NCBI GenBank assembly: GCA_001692895.1
Contig: KV748176.1
Coordinates: 4,431,092-4,495,091, forward strand
Direction: 5' to 3'
Length of the DNA: 64,000 nt
Source: Cenococcum geophilum 1.58
Taxonomy: Eukaryota > Ascomycota > Dothideomycetes > Gloniales > Gloniaceae
Part shown: positions 8,140-20,947 of the stretch, in pieces
Layout of the letters: each line of letters begins with the position of its first letter
How positions within the stretch are numbered: position 1 is the first letter of the stretch
Made by a program: the position numbers and the translations under genes
Notes under the pieces: model-generated
What the model saw: the letters and a program-made list of their open reading frames with translations, nothing else
What the model was told of the DNA's origin: nothing
The model's database searches: none

Positions 8140-11100
8140 TATAACTTATAGATTAATTTAGTTTATATTAATAAGCCGTTAAAGAGCCGCGTAGGGTTTT
8201 CCCTTTATTATAGCGTTAGCAGGGTTAGCCTCTCCATTAATCCATTTTATTTTTATAATCTATCTCCGTTTATAGGCTTACTAGAGATATATTACGTTAA
8301 TTATTAGGCGCTTTTTTTAGGTAGTTCTAAGTCGTACTAGACAGTTATATAAGGACTTAAAATTAGTATAAAGCATAAGTAGAAGGTTAATTTATAGAAT
8401 CTTATTTACTATAGACTTAATTATAACGCTAATATTAAAGCTATAGGCCGTATTATAGAGTTTAGAAGCTAGTACACTCTAAATAACTCTTTTACACTTA
8501 ACCGAGCTCTAATAGACGATGTTGGCCTTCTTTATAGCATTAGCTAGTATAATAACGTAGCTAATCTATAAAGAGAGGTCCTTATTATTAATAAATAACG
8601 CGTTTATAAACACTAGGAGCTATAGGGTTTTAATATCTAACTTAACGAACTTAAGGCCTCTATTAGCGTTCTCGATTTACCAGTTTAAACACTTATTTAA
8701 CTATTTTACGTTTTCTTTATTAGGGTTAATTACCTAGGCGGTAAAGGATAAATTAAATAAGACTTTTAGCTGGCAAACTAAAGCAATATATATACCTCTA
8801 GCACGTTAAGCAATATACTAGTCCTTTAGAGTTAAGGTTTTTATAGCTCCTCTTAATCCTATACTTGTGGCAAGCTTAGTGCTAATTATACTAAGGTTTA
8901 TATATTATTGTTCCTAAGTAAGCGTAATGCTCCCGTTAGTTAGTAGCTAAATAACTTTACCGTTAAACTTAATAGGCGTATTAATGGTAAGTTGTTCCCG
9001 TTCTTTAGCTATAAACTTGGCCTTATATAGCTTGTTTTACTCTACGCTTATAAAGGTCTTATCTACTAGGAATAGAGTATTATTAGTTTATAGGCCTATA
9101 ATACTAAAGGGTTTATTACTTTATAGGAGATAGAGGTTGTATATAAACTGGTCCATATATAACTGTTAGATATAATATAAGTAATATATCTTAAACCAGT
9201 GGTTACCGGCTTCCGGTACTCTATAAAGTGGTTTTATAACCTTTAAAATAGAGGCCTTATTAATCCTAAGTTGCTTAATTAGCTCGTGCAGAGGTTATAT
9301 GTAGAACTCTTAATTTAGTATAGTAGTTAATTGTGCGTAGGCCTATAAAATATCTTAGAGGTAAAGTCGTGCCTATAAAAGCTTTATGGCGGCGATATAG
9401 AGAATTAGTTATTAGCTAACTTATTAAATAGTTAGTAATTAGGTAAGAACTAGTTCCTTTTTTAAGTTATTATAAGCTTATATAACTAGTCGGGATTTCT
9501 TAAAGGCTTTATTAGTTCCTTTATTCTTAATCTTATTAACGAATCGCGAGTTAAAGAGTTATACGCCTTATAGTATGTCCGTAAGTCTTATAATCTTAAA
9601 AACTCCCTTCTTAAGTAAACTAGTAAGCTCCTTCTATTAGAAGGCGCTAAATTAAGTACTAAATTAACTGTCATCCTATAGGTAGATAGTAATATTAGTT
9701 ATAGCCATAAGTAGAGGGTATTTGCAAGGGCGTCCTCTGCCTTATTTTAGGGGTTATTACTAAGCTTTAGTAGGTCTCTCTAAGATAGTCTTAGAAAGGG
9801 CTAACCTAAATAAAGGTTTAGGTAGCGATTCTAGTCCGACAATTTACTCCTACAATTTAGTTACTTAAAGGTAGGGTTTTATAACCGTAGATTAAAAGGC
9901 TATAGGTCCGCTAGATAGCTTAACAGTGCATATTTCACCCTTAACAGTAAGTAAGGTAAATAGCCCGTCCTAATAGCCGCTTTAGCTAGTATTTCCTTCT
10001 CTCCAGACTAAAATAGGCAAATTTAGTAGGAGATTATAAATCGCATTAGCATTAGGTCTGTTTCGCATATTTAGCGCATTAGCGATCTATTATTTAGCTC
10101 ATAGCTTCTATATCTCTACTATAGCCTTTTTAATTACGGTAGCGCGTTATATAACTATAGGGGATAGTACATTAGATTTAACTATTTAGGGGTAGGCTCT
10201 AAAGACTAGAAGTATAGAAACTAGTCCTTTAGGGCTAGCTAAATCGTTAATTGCTTTAAGCGCTATTTAGAGTCCTATCTCCTTATTAATTTCAGGGATT
10301 TCAGTTATAATGATCTGGTAGGCTCGCCGTAATAAACTATAGTAGCGCTCTACTATTCTAATGGAGTTATATACTTTAACCAGTACTCCCTTTATACTAA
10401 TTCCCATAATAGTAGCATATTACTTAAATTCCTTACTAACAAAGTTCTTTTTAGCGTCGTAGGTAATTAGGTCTAGTGGCCCTAGGTAAGTATTAATCTA
10501 GCATATCCATAGAACGTCCTATATATATTTAGCGCTAATGTCTTATAGCTATCTACTAGCTTAGAATTGCGTTCCTTCATTAACAATATATAGGAGGGGT
10601 AATCCGCTAATATATATAATATCAACAATAATATTATAGTTAAAATTAACGTTATCTTATAGGGTGAAGCGGAATCTGCCTGGTAATTTGCTAAACTTTT
10701 AATAGTGGTGGTAGAACTTAGTTAGTTGCTTAATAGCCATTCTATTAGTTTTATGGCCAGTATAGTAAAGTAGTTTTTATAATTTCTTAACTAAGGGATG
10801 TCTAAATTAACGGTGTAGGCGCCGTAGCTTTATATCTGTTAAGTAGTAAGGGTTCGCATTAAAGGATTTAGATAAATATAACTGTAGTAATAAGCTTTAT
10901 AAGAGAAATAGGTAGCTAAACCGTCGCACTACTAGCACTTTTTTAGTATAAGTAATAATAACGTTTCTAAGGTTGTTATAGTAGATTTAGAGTCTATCTA
11001 TATCCACTAAATAGAGTAGGAAGGGGGTATCCGTATAAATAATATAAAACTATATCTTACTTATAGGGGTAATAACATCCGTAGTTCTAATAGAGGTAGT

Positions 11101-13250
11101 AATTCTAATGCCGAACTGTACGTTAACTTGTCCTTTAATTAAGGTATTAAGTCTTATAGATTAGTCCGCGTTTTATAATACCTAGAATTATCTATAACCG
11201 GCCGTAGACTTCTTTAACGTACTAGTATTAATTATAATTCCTATAAATACTATGGAAGTATAGCGTAAAGCGGCGGTTGTTATGTTATAGTTAAACGGGT
11301 TAGTTTCCGTAGTAGGTTCCGTAGAGGTTACGGTAAGTAAGTAAGCGTAAGCCTTATTAGCTAGTTCTATGCTTATAGAGGTTGCTTTATCTATAGTAAG
11401 AGTCCTAAATAATATAAGGTAGCAGCCGTTAGGGTCTTCTAGTTCTTCCTCGCTGTTATTATTATTAGTATTTTTATTAGCATCTATATCTAGTATAAGA
11501 GCTTTAAAGGTCTTATTGCACTTATTATTGTCGTCTCCTTTATAGTAGATAGTGTATTATCTAAAGCGTTCTTTAAAGTTACCGTTACGGCCCTTATTAT
11601 TATTAAAACGTCTTTTATACTTATTTCTAGAACGGTTCCGCTCCTCCTCTATATATTTCTATAAGCGGCAGCTCTCCTTTTAGTAGACGTAATACTTGGC
11701 CTTTAGGGATCTAACGGTGTTTTGTCTATAGGAGCGGGTTTAGTTACGGTTGTTATGGATATCACAGCAGTATATACAATCCGTAAAGTAGGCTCCTTAA
11801 GACGGTCTTATTAAAGCCTAGGAGGGGTGTTCCTTTTCCTATACAACTATAGAAGATTGCAACTTACTAATTAACTAGGAGAGATATTTAGAAGGGTTAG
11901 AAATGGCGATACGGCATACTAGTACTCCTTAGTAAGCGGTGACTAGCTTATTTATAAGGAAGAGGTCTATATAAAACTCTAGGTATAATCTATGGCGATA
12001 TTTTAAGAGCTTATTAAGGAGTAGTTAGAAACTCTAATAGATTTGCTTATTAGGGTTCTTATTAATAATTCCTTAGAAGTTAGTAGCGTTCCATTTAGTA
12101 AGGTTTCTCTAATAGTACTCTGGTCCTTTAAAGAAGTAACGCATATAGTTACATGCCTTAGTAAATAATCTAGTTAAAAGGCTGCTATTATAGTAGTGAT
12201 CCTAGGTAAGTCCCTTTAGTATAGTTGGGAATGCAGTTATATAGCTTTTAGGAGGTAGACTAGCTCTCTTACAGATATTATAGAAGATAGTTAACTTAAA
12301 GTTAAAGCTATTACTTACTCCATCGTACTTCTAGTTGTCTATATAGATTTTGGCAATAGTAGCTGCCTCTTTACTATACGTAGGTAGGTGTATAGTAGGG
12401 TCGGTATTAGCAGTACTAGGGTAAAGATGCTAGGTAGGAGGAAGACTAGGTGGAATAGGAGCGGTTGCTAGAGGGAGGGTAAAGGCAGTTGCCGCAGGCG
12501 ATAATTACTAATTCTGCGTCTATAGGAGTTAAGTAAAGAGAGTAAGTAGTTAATCTTGGGTAGAGGTAAGTGCAGCTTACTATTAAGTGGCGGTTAGTGT
12601 AGCTTGCTAGGGTATAAATATAATAGCTAGTTGGGGTATTATAGGGGTAGGTATTTACGTTCTAGGTGTTATAGCTATAGCTATAGGCTAGATTATAGGC
12701 GTCGGAGGTAGTAGAGGTAGTTAATGGTTTGTAGGCGTCGGCACTATATAGGAAGGTAGTGGGCTACGGGGGGAGGTTGTAGGAGCTAAAGAGGCTATAA
12801 CTAACGGGGGTATAGCTTAATTTAATATTAAAGCTGTTTGTGTTAAGTTAAGTTATTCTTATAGTGCCACTATAATTATAGGGCTGACTTCCTTAAGAGC
12901 TCCTGTGATTTCCTTATCTGTCCATTCATGAGGTTCCTCTTCTATAAGAATATTATACAGAACCTTATAAAGTAGGTATCTATTGCTGTATATGGCGATA
13001 TATACTCCTCTTTAGAGTAGGTAAGTACGGAGCTTTACTTTAGTAATAGAGCGTATCTTTTTAAAGTCCTTAATAGTAAAGCCTTTAAATTCTTCTTGGA
13101 ATAGCGACTATAATATATAATCCGTAAAGTTCTTATATGTATACTTATAGATTTTTATTTCTATATATTCTTCTAAGTCTTCCTCTAAGGTAGTTATTAT
13201 ATTAATTCCGTAACCATATCTAGTAATTCTCTCCTTCTATTTAGGATCTA
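8140..13250 (-). pseudogene. Copia B gag-pol, RIP-degraded
   Basis: Minus strand. A nucleocapsid knuckle with KESCRL and EEERNRSRNKYKRRFNNNK lies near 11700-11600. Integrase follows (about 10900-10000). RT reads SRFVNKIKNKGTNKAFKKS (about 9540), then VIKPLYRV and an HWFK.Y stretch. A tract where the LQTDDT motif of copia C is expected reads with stops (about 9090). RNase H follows with a conserved end VLASKL and AYSFNI (about 8450) and NPANAIIKGKPYAAL (about 8200). The single polyprotein is typical of copia. Stops are dense and no part can be functional. Confidence 0.8.
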
Positions 13251-13293
13251 TCTTATTATATAAAGTAGTATACTAGTCCTTATATATATTATA

Positions 13294-13345
13294 GTTTAAG
13301 GTTAAGGTTAAAGTCGAGGTTAAGGTTAAGGTTAAGGTAAAGGTA
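13294..13345 (+). repeat. (AAGGTT)n-like microsatellite
   Basis: An imperfect run of AAGGTT hexamers in the 5' part of copia B. It is not the TTAGGG telomere repeat of fungi. Some of its A/T may be the product of RIP. Confidence 0.7.
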
Positions 13346-13692
13346 TTAAGGTAAGGGTATTTAGGTGTGTACGTCCTTTACAGCCGTCGGGCCTGTAAAG
13401 TATTCTTAGCAAGACTGCAATTCTCTTAGTAATCTATTGTATTGGCTATAAGGCTAGTACAAATTCTCTTAAGCTTAAGGGAGGTTGTAATCTTCTCTAA
13501 GTAAAGATATAATTCTTTAGGCAATCTAACGCGTTAGCAGTTAAGCTAATACGTGGTCTTAAGCTTTAAGGGTAATATAGCTTTCTCCTATAACTAAAAT
13601 AGATAAGGCCAGGCGATCCGTATACTGTTACTAGTACGGTTCTTAAGCTCTAGCTTATTGCGTATTTCCTGATCTGTACGTCTACTAATTAG

Positions 13693-13862
13693 TATCAGTA
13701 TACTCGCTTTATTAATGGGCACGAATATCACTATATAATACGTATGCGGTGTTAAAGTTAGTAGTTAATTAATTGTTTAGAAGTAAGGGGTTGCTCCAAG
13801 GTCAGGTTAGCTAGCCTTGCTTCGTGGTCTTATAACTACGTTATATAACTAATATTCCGACA
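13693..13862 (-). repeat. Copia B 5' LTR (170 bp)
   Basis: Partner of 7638-7807. It begins TATCAGTATACTCGC, in which the terminal TG has become TA, and ends ATTCCGACA, followed by AAGAG. Confidence 0.92.
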
Positions 13863-14537
13863 AAGAGGTAGTATAATTTATAATTAATTTATAATCCGTT
13901 TGTTAGAGGCGTTTATAAGTAAGTTTTATAATTATTATATTAATAAGTTAGGCTTCTAATTAAGTTTACTAGGTTAGTATATAATTTTAAAGTTAAATTA
14001 TAAAAGGTATTCGGCCTAACGAATTTAGCATTATATTAATTACTTTATAGTTATAAAGTACTATAGGTTTTTATAGTCCGTTAATACGCGTATTAGGAAT
14101 AATAATCCTTTAAATTCTAGACGCTATTATTTAAAGTATTTAATAATTATAAGTAGTTCCTTATTATATATTTTATAGTTTAATTTAGTAAGGGTAAGTT
14201 TCTAAAAAAGAAAGGCTACTAGGTATAGCTCGCCATTTTTATTATATTGCGGTAATACTTTTTCTAGTATATAATTAGATAAGTCTGTTTTAATAATATA
14301 TTTAAGGTCTAGATTAAAGTAGTTATAAAACGACATTATAGGTTATTAAAAGCTTATTTATATTTAGTAGTCGATTTAAATCTTATATTCTTATTAAGTT
14401 TACTAATAGCTAAATAATTTTTAAGAAGTAATTAATAAATTAATAATAGAAATTTGTAAATTCTAGAAATCCTTAAATATTTTATATACTACTAGGACTT
14501 TCCTAGTTTATAATCGCAGTAATTTTCTTAAAGTCTA
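13863..14537 (-). pseudogene. Gypsy D RNase H segment
   Basis: The minus-strand frame reads IIKTDLSNYILEKVLPQYN, then GELYLVAFLF, LNYKIYNKELLIIIKYF, and a DYKNL stretch. These are the standard landmarks of a gypsy RNase H, including the first catalytic Asp (TDLS) and the Glu of NKELL. It lies directly between copia B (ends 13862) and copia C (starts 14538), and continues into the RT at 20948 across copia C. Confidence 0.85.
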
Positions 14538-14808
14538 TGTATAATTACAGCACCTATCGTACCAACCGCGTGCCTACGCGTTCGGTACGCCAGGTACGCG
14601 TTTACGCGTTCGGTGCACCAACCACTCGCTTACGCGTCTGGTGCACTTATGAAGCACTAACTAATTAGGGGGAGGACGCATCAGTATATAGACCACGTAG
14701 TCTGCTTCATACAATCGACAGTCACCACCATCCCAAAGAGCATACGATACTAAACGTATTTCGTGCCCCGGGATACGACTTACTTATACTATTAAGTTAG
14801 TACGAACA
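14538..14808 (+). repeat. Copia C 5' LTR (271 bp)
   Basis: Pairs with 20705-20947 but holds about 28 extra bases around 14585-14615, where TACGCGTTCGGT is repeated. Otherwise the two LTRs differ mainly by RIP-type transitions. Confidence 0.93.
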
Positions 14809-15257
14809 CTGATCAGTAAGCGCGTATAGATCAGCAATCACTCGATACCTCCCCCCAAGCGATACTTGATAGCGACCACCCGTTTAGACTCCTAGTACGA
14901 CCTACTAGAAGGTCGGAAGTTGGGGATTACGGACTATCACTAACTCTGTATACTTATTTAAGTCTTAGTACGGTTTACTAGAAGTTATAGACGCGAATAT
15001 AGACCTTTACGGAACCCCCTATCCTTAACCCCCTTAAACCCCAAAACCTCTTTGGACCTTACGGAAACCCCCTACCCTTCTACGAACCGTTACGGACCCG
15101 TTAATTGCCTTTACGGACCCGTTAATTGCCTTTACGGACCACTATAAGACCCCTCGAACTGTTACGGACCCGCTGATCGATTTTACGGACCGTTATAAGA
15201 CCTCCCCCACCCGTTATAAGCTGCTACCACCCGCTACGCACCACACTACACTATAGT
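14809..15257 (+). other. Copia C leader between the 5' LTR and gag
   Basis: 450 bp with no open frame. It holds several diverged copies of TTTACGGACC/TTACGGAACC-type phrases (about 15000-15210). A primer-binding site is expected just after 14808 (CTGATCAGTAAGCGCG), but I cannot match it to a named tRNA. Confidence 0.55.
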
Positions 15258-18200
15258 ATGGCAGATATTAGCAAGCAAGTCAGCGAAGGTCAAAAGAAGT
15301 GGAGATAAGGAGTCGACGTTACGTCTACAAACGACGTTAACGACTACATTAGTTTCAAAATCCTTGAATATAAACACTTTAAGCTTATAAATGATGACCT
15401 GTGGGAGTAATACCAGGAAGACTTTACGGACTTTACGGAAGCTATTCTTAAGGCCTACAACCCTATTACTATTCGTAAACTATAAACCCTTTTACGTAAC
15501 TAAGGTGTATAGGTTAAAAGGAATAAATAAGTCACTGTTATATAGTTCTTATACAACATAATATATAAGAAGGACCAAACGGAATAGACTAAAGAGGAAA
15601 TCCTAGACCAGTTCTAAGAAACTAAGGAACTCTTTACTTCTTCCAAACTTAATGTAATCGCTGGCCTTATACCTGACCCACTTAACCAAATTTGTCCTAT
15701 AAACCTAAGCGGCTTTAGACTTAACCTTATTGGCCAAAATACACCCTACTCTTAAGTTACGGATTATAACACCCCTGTAAACCAAAATACGGACTAAATT
15801 ACCCCCGCTATTTAAGTTACAGATCCGCAAGCTATATATCTGCAAGCCACAGATCCGCAAGTTATAGATTTGCAACCCACCTAAGTAAAGACCTACGGTA
15901 AGGAGCTAGCTAACCTAGCCAAGCTCTATACCGACGAATCTAAGTATAGCGGTAAAAACGACAATTTTGACTTTAAACTAACCATCTTTACGGACCTTTG
16001 CCAAAAGGCTGACATTCCTAAACAAGAGTTTAGCCAAGCCTACTCTACTATGCTGCGCGGCCTAGCACTTAACCACTACTACACTAACCTTAAGAGTAAC
16101 CCCCTTGGTGTTTCCTTTAATAAGCTATGCGAAGCTACCCGTAACTACTTTAAAGGACCGGAATATAAGCGTAATATCCTTACCTAATGGAATGCGACTA
16201 AGCTACGGACCGTAATCAACAAGAACACTAAAAAATCGACTATAGAGTGCCTGCAAATTCTCATTAAAGACCTCCAGCACCTATAGTATGGCCTTAACGC
16301 TAAGCTTTGAACAGACGACTTCCTGCATAATAAACTTATTACGGCCTGCTAGGAAGTAGAGCCCTGCAAGTACGCCTACTATAAGCCTATAAATACCTTA
16401 GCTGGCCTTATTAATGATCTACGCTCCTCTATTATAACGTATAAAGTCTTAAACCCACCAGGCAGCACTTAAGCCTTCGTTGCGGATATTTAATATCCGC
16501 AAATAGACTTAGACGTCTACTTTACGGACCGCCGCTACCGCTAGCAGTACCTGTACCGACCAAGTCTTACCCGTAACCCCCGTAGTAACCCCTATATAAA
16601 AATATACCCCCACAGACAAACCAGCTAGAAGTGCTTTGTGTGCGGTAAGGAAGGATATTAGTCTATAAGGTATACCCAGGAAGAACGTAATAAGTTTAGG
16701 AAGAGACTTAATAGCCGTATTAGCCAGTTCATTTTAGAATATAAAGGAGAGGAAGCAGAAGAGCCCCCTAATAAGTTAATAAAAGCCCTTATAATTAACT
16801 TTAACTTAGACGCTTAGGAATAAGAGACCTTAGAGATATTCCTAACTACTTTCGGACCTTTTACGGACAGCTAAGCCTTTAATATCACGACTGTATTAGC
16901 CGACCGTTCCTTTATATACTTAGTTACGCCCAAAAACTATTTTATAAGCACCCCTGTTATAGACGTTATAGATTATAAGTAGGACCTATTTGTATATATT
17001 ACCACAGAACGCTATACCCCTAAGGAATTTTACGGTGTTATGATTAACATAGGTGCCTCTAAGAAGTCTACTATAGGCTATGGACAATACCTTGTATATA
17101 GGACCACTATAAATAACAATACGGACATTGATATTACGTAAACTAGGGCCGTAACCGTCTAATTCGGCATTGGCTTAACTATATTAATTGGATTAGTAGT
17201 AGTTAAGACTCTAATTGGCCTAGTTAACTTCCACGTAGTAAAGGTAAATACCCCTTTCTTACTCTGCCTTGCGGATATAGATAGGTTATAGGTGTACTAT
17301 AATAACGTTACGGATACCCTAATTGGCCCCATAACTACCCTAGGAAGTAAGTATATTACCCTACTAATTATATAACGATTTGGACACCCGTTCCTTATAT
17401 AGGGAGAGACTTTACGGACCTATATTTAGGAATCTTTTGACTATAACCTATGCTACCTTAGTAGTACGGAAATCTACCGCCTGTACTGCCGTTTCGGCTA
17501 CCCGTCAGCCGAAAAGCTATATAGAGTCCTTAAATGTTCTGGACATAACGACGTTAATAAGAAGGCAATTAACTACCTAACTAAATACTGCTCCTACTGC
17601 TAGAAATACGGACGTTCCCTAGGCCGATTTAAGTTCACCCTTTATAAGGATCTTAACTTTAACCATTTAGTGTACGTAGACATTATGTACATTAACGGCA
17701 GCCTAGTATTATATATAATTGACAAGGTAACCCGCTATTAAGCCGCCCGTTAGTTGTAAAATATATCCGCAAAGTATACTTGGGATATTTTACGGACCTA
17801 CTAGATTGATATATACGTTGGACCTCCTAAGTATATTACCCATAACGCCGGTAGGAACTTTATTAGTAAGGAATTCTAGCAGTATGCTACGGCCATGGCT
17901 ATATTAACAAAAGCCGTTCTAGTTAAGGCGTATTGGTCCGTTAGGCTTATTAAGTGAGCTTACCTAGCCCTACGGAGAGCTTACTAGATTATTATGGACG
18001 AGTATAAGGACATCTAAAAGGAACTGGCTCTATAGATGGCCGTAAAAGCCGTTAATAATACTGCTAGCCCGGATAGACTAGTACCTACCCTCTTAGTCTA
18101 CGGAGCCTACCTAAGGATAAGTAACCTAGATCCTCCTGCCCTATCTATTACGGAACGAGCAGCTGCAATACGGAAGGCGATGGCTGAGATAGTTAAGCTA

Positions 18201-20300
18201 CGGGCCAAATAAGCTATTAATAACGCCCTATACCACCGTAACGGACCTAATACGACCCTAGTACACGACCTCCCGCTTAACTCTGAAGTCCTTATATAGT
18301 GTAAAAGCGGCAAGTAAACCGGACCCTATTGTTTACTGGCTGTAGAAACGAGACGTGCTATATATAACTTCCTAGCAGCCTAACTAACTTTAGGAGCACG
18401 TTTATAAAACCCTACTTTCGGCCCGAAGACACCTATGATGTTAAGCTAGACGAACTAGAAGCAACTGCTAAGCTAGATAAACTAGAGGTAACCGCCGAAC
18501 TAGATAAACTAGAAGCGACCGCCAAATTAAATAAGCTAGAAGTACCCTTACCTACCCTAGAAGTCCTCTAAAAACCCACTAAACCTACTATACCTACCGT
18601 AAAGCGCGGTTAAGGACGCCCCTAAAAGTACCCTATAACTAAGAATACTATAATAAAGACTTACCTAACCTCCGTAGGAATATCCGCAAGGCAATCTCCG
18701 CCTATAGATATATTAGTTCTAGTATAGGAAACCCCCTTTATAGACTTACGACGTAAAGAGATTAACGGACTACTTAAAAAGGGCGTCTTTGCGGTTATAA
18801 CGGAGAAAGACGTTCCGTAAGGCGTCTGTATATTTAACTTATGCTTTATTAACGAAATTAAGCACCCAGGTACTGATAAAGCTTTTAAAAAATTAAGGCT
18901 TGTCGTACAAGCCTATAATGACTAAGGGAAGGGCTTAGTCCTTACGCAATCGCCTATAATTTAATAAGTCAGCCAACGGATTATACTTGTACTTACGCCC
19001 GGACTACAGTAAAGTAAACCCGTAGCTCTTTACCTACGGGATATCTTGTAAGCCTATGTGTAGTCTAATATCTACCTAAGTAGGGATATCTTTATATGGC
19101 CACCCCCTAAGCTTAACCTATAACTAGGAATAATCCTATAGGTCGTAAAACCTTTATACGGAGTACTAGAAGCTAGAAACTATTGGTTTAAGATATACTA
19201 CTAGCACTATATTAGTAAACTTAAAATGGAATAGTTGACCTACGACCCCTACCTCCTATACAGCCTATTAAACGGCCTTGGTATTATTGGACTCTAAACA
19301 GATAATACCCTATTCCTAGCAGACTAGACCTTTGTGGACGCTAAAGAAACTAAACTATAAAAGTCTAAGTTCTTGGCAAAGCCGTAAGAGTAGTTAACTA
19401 AGTAGAATCTGATTAAGTTTAATAGAGGCCTAATTATATAAAAGGGCAACCTAATTAAGCTGACTTAGGAACGCCAAGCCTAAAACCTAAAGCCTGTTAT
19501 AGTAAAGCCTACGGACCTTACTAGTTCCCGCAAAGAGACCCGTAAGACCGTAAATATAAAGGACTAATACGCTATATAGCGTGCAAGAGGCGCCTATATA
19601 GCTACAGTCTGCCAACCCAAATCTGCCTATGACTTATCCTTTGCGGCCCAGGTAGTAAATCCGTAAGAAGAAAATGTTAAACAGCTTAATAAGCGTATTT
19701 AATAGCAAATTGACAACGTAATAAGAGGACTTACTTTTGTACCACTGGACCTAAATTCCCTTAGTATAATGGTATTTACGGATACCTCCTTTGCTAATAA
19801 CAAAGACCTATTATTATAAATTGGCTTTGTGATTGTACTTATGGACCGTAATTAGGACGCAAATATACTATATTAGTCTTTAATTAAGTACAAATGAGTA
19901 ACCCGTAGTGTACTAGCTTCTAAGCTATATACACTAGCCTATAGCTTTAATATAGCAGCCGCAATTAAATTAACGGTCCAGAAGATTCTATAACTAGAGT
20001 AGTTACCCCTAGTTCTATACACCGATTTAAAGTCCCTTTATAACTACCTAGTTAAACTAGGTATAACATAAAAGAAGAGGCTTATGGTCGACCTTATATG
20101 CTTACATTAGGCCTATAAACGGCGCGAGATTATGGAGGTTAAATAGATTAGCAGTGGAGACAACCTAGTAAACGCTATAACTAAGGCAAAGCCGTATTAA
20201 GCTCTTAAAACCCTAATTAACACAAATAAGCTTAACCTAAAAGTTATAGAATGGGTAGAACGGGACTAATGGAGCACCTACGGTACGTCTACGGCCCGTT
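15258..20300 (+). pseudogene. Copia C gag-pol polyprotein, RIP stops and one frameshift
   Basis: Starts ATG at 15258 (MADISKQVSEGQKKWR). Landmarks: nucleocapsid knuckle KCFVCGKEGY (16629), protease VMINIGASKKST with Asp changed to Asn (17040), FGYPSAEKLYRVLKCSGH and CSYC zinc ligands (17490-17600), integrase core VDIMYINGS (17680) and HNAGRNFISKEF (17841). RT carries EINGLLKKGVF (18758), PLYGVLEARNYWFK and GL.TDNTLFLAD (19280-19320), where the catalytic second Asp is Asn. RNase H reads MVFTDTSFANN (19770). Gag through integrase are in one frame; RT onward is in another, so a net frameshift lies near 18380. The last pol codons are near 20300. Confidence 0.9.
18443..18544 (+). repeat. 27-bp coding repeat in the copia C integrase-RT linker
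   Basis: Three full units and one partial unit encode KLDELEATA, KLDKLEVTA, ELDKLEATA and KLNKLEV. The repeat is an acidic, probably helical linker ahead of RT. It is in the RT frame. Confidence 0.85.
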
Positions 20301-20417
20301 AAAAGGCCGTATGGCTCGTTATACGGTACAGGTGGAAAATAGTGAAAAGCTACGGTGGAACTTGGTGGACTTATATAACCCGCCAAATTTTATAGGGTAG
20401 TTGAATTAACCAATTAC

Positions 20418-20488
20418 GATTTTCTATCCCCGGGATAGAAAATCGCCATTAGCTCGCTTAGCACTAGCGCCTTAGCGGCCCTTACGAT
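20418..20488 (+). repeat. Hairpin plus GC-rich module in the copia C 3' region
   Basis: Bases 20418-20444 (GATTTTCTATCCCC then GGGATAGAAAATC) form a near-perfect palindrome, followed by CCATTAGCTCGCTTAGC and ACTAGCGCCTTAGCGGC. It matches 7981-8050 of copia B on the opposite strand. It lies between pol and the 3' LTR. Confidence 0.8.
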
Positions 20489-20704
20489 CCGACTTATGGC
20501 TTGTCTACTGCCCGTTAAAAGGCCGTATAGTTTATTCTACGGACCATAAGTAGAACTTACGGCTAGCTTAGGGCACCGTTTAGAAGGCAGCCTAGACGGC
20601 ACCTTAGGGGAGATTTCCTATGTATTTTCTTTTGTGTTTTATGGTTCTATTAAAGCAATTACGGAGGCTGTATATAAGTGGTTTTATTTTTTAAGTACCG
20701 CTAG

Positions 20705-20947
20705 TGTATAATTACAGCACCTATCGTACCAACCGCGTGCCTACGCGTTCGGTGCACCAACCACTTGCTTACGCGTCTGGTGCACTTATAAAGCACTAAC
20801 TAATTAGGGGGAGGACGCATTAGTATATAGACCACGTAGTCTGCTTTATATAATCGACAGTTACTACTATCCCAAAGAGCATACGATACTAAACGTATTT
20901 CGTGCCCCGGGATACGACTCACTCGTGCTATTAAGTTAGTACGAACA
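20705..20947 (+). repeat. Copia C 3' LTR (243 bp)
   Basis: Shorter partner of 14538-14808, ending TACGAACA and followed by the TSD GTCTA. Confidence 0.93.

Larger units (their letters stand above)
7638..13862 (-). mobile_element. Ty1/copia element B, full length, RIP-degraded
   Basis: Two 170-bp LTRs (7638-7807 and 13693-13862) with TGTCGG..CCGACA termini enclose a 6.2-kb element. The flanks AGGAG (7633-7637) and AAGAG (13863-13867) are a TSD differing by one G-to-A change. The coding order on the minus strand is gag, integrase, RT, RNase H, which is copia order. It sits in the gypsy D pol frame between RNase H and integrase. It is less AT-rich than D. Confidence 0.9.
14538..20947 (+). mobile_element. 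Ty1/copia element C, complete, with perfect TSD
   Basis: LTRs at 14538-14808 (271 bp) and 20705-20947 (243 bp) share TGTATAATTACAGCACC..TACGAACA ends. GTCTA precedes the element (14533-14537) and follows it (20948-20952). One long gag-pol relic lies between, in copia order on the plus strand. It is inserted in the gypsy D pol frame at the RT/RNase H boundary. RIP is moderate, so the polyprotein is easy to read through its stop codons. Confidence 0.95.

Noticed and set aside
13294..13345. Interstitial telomere repeat
   Set aside because: The hexamer is AAGGTT, not TTAGGG; it lies inside the copia B 5' region.
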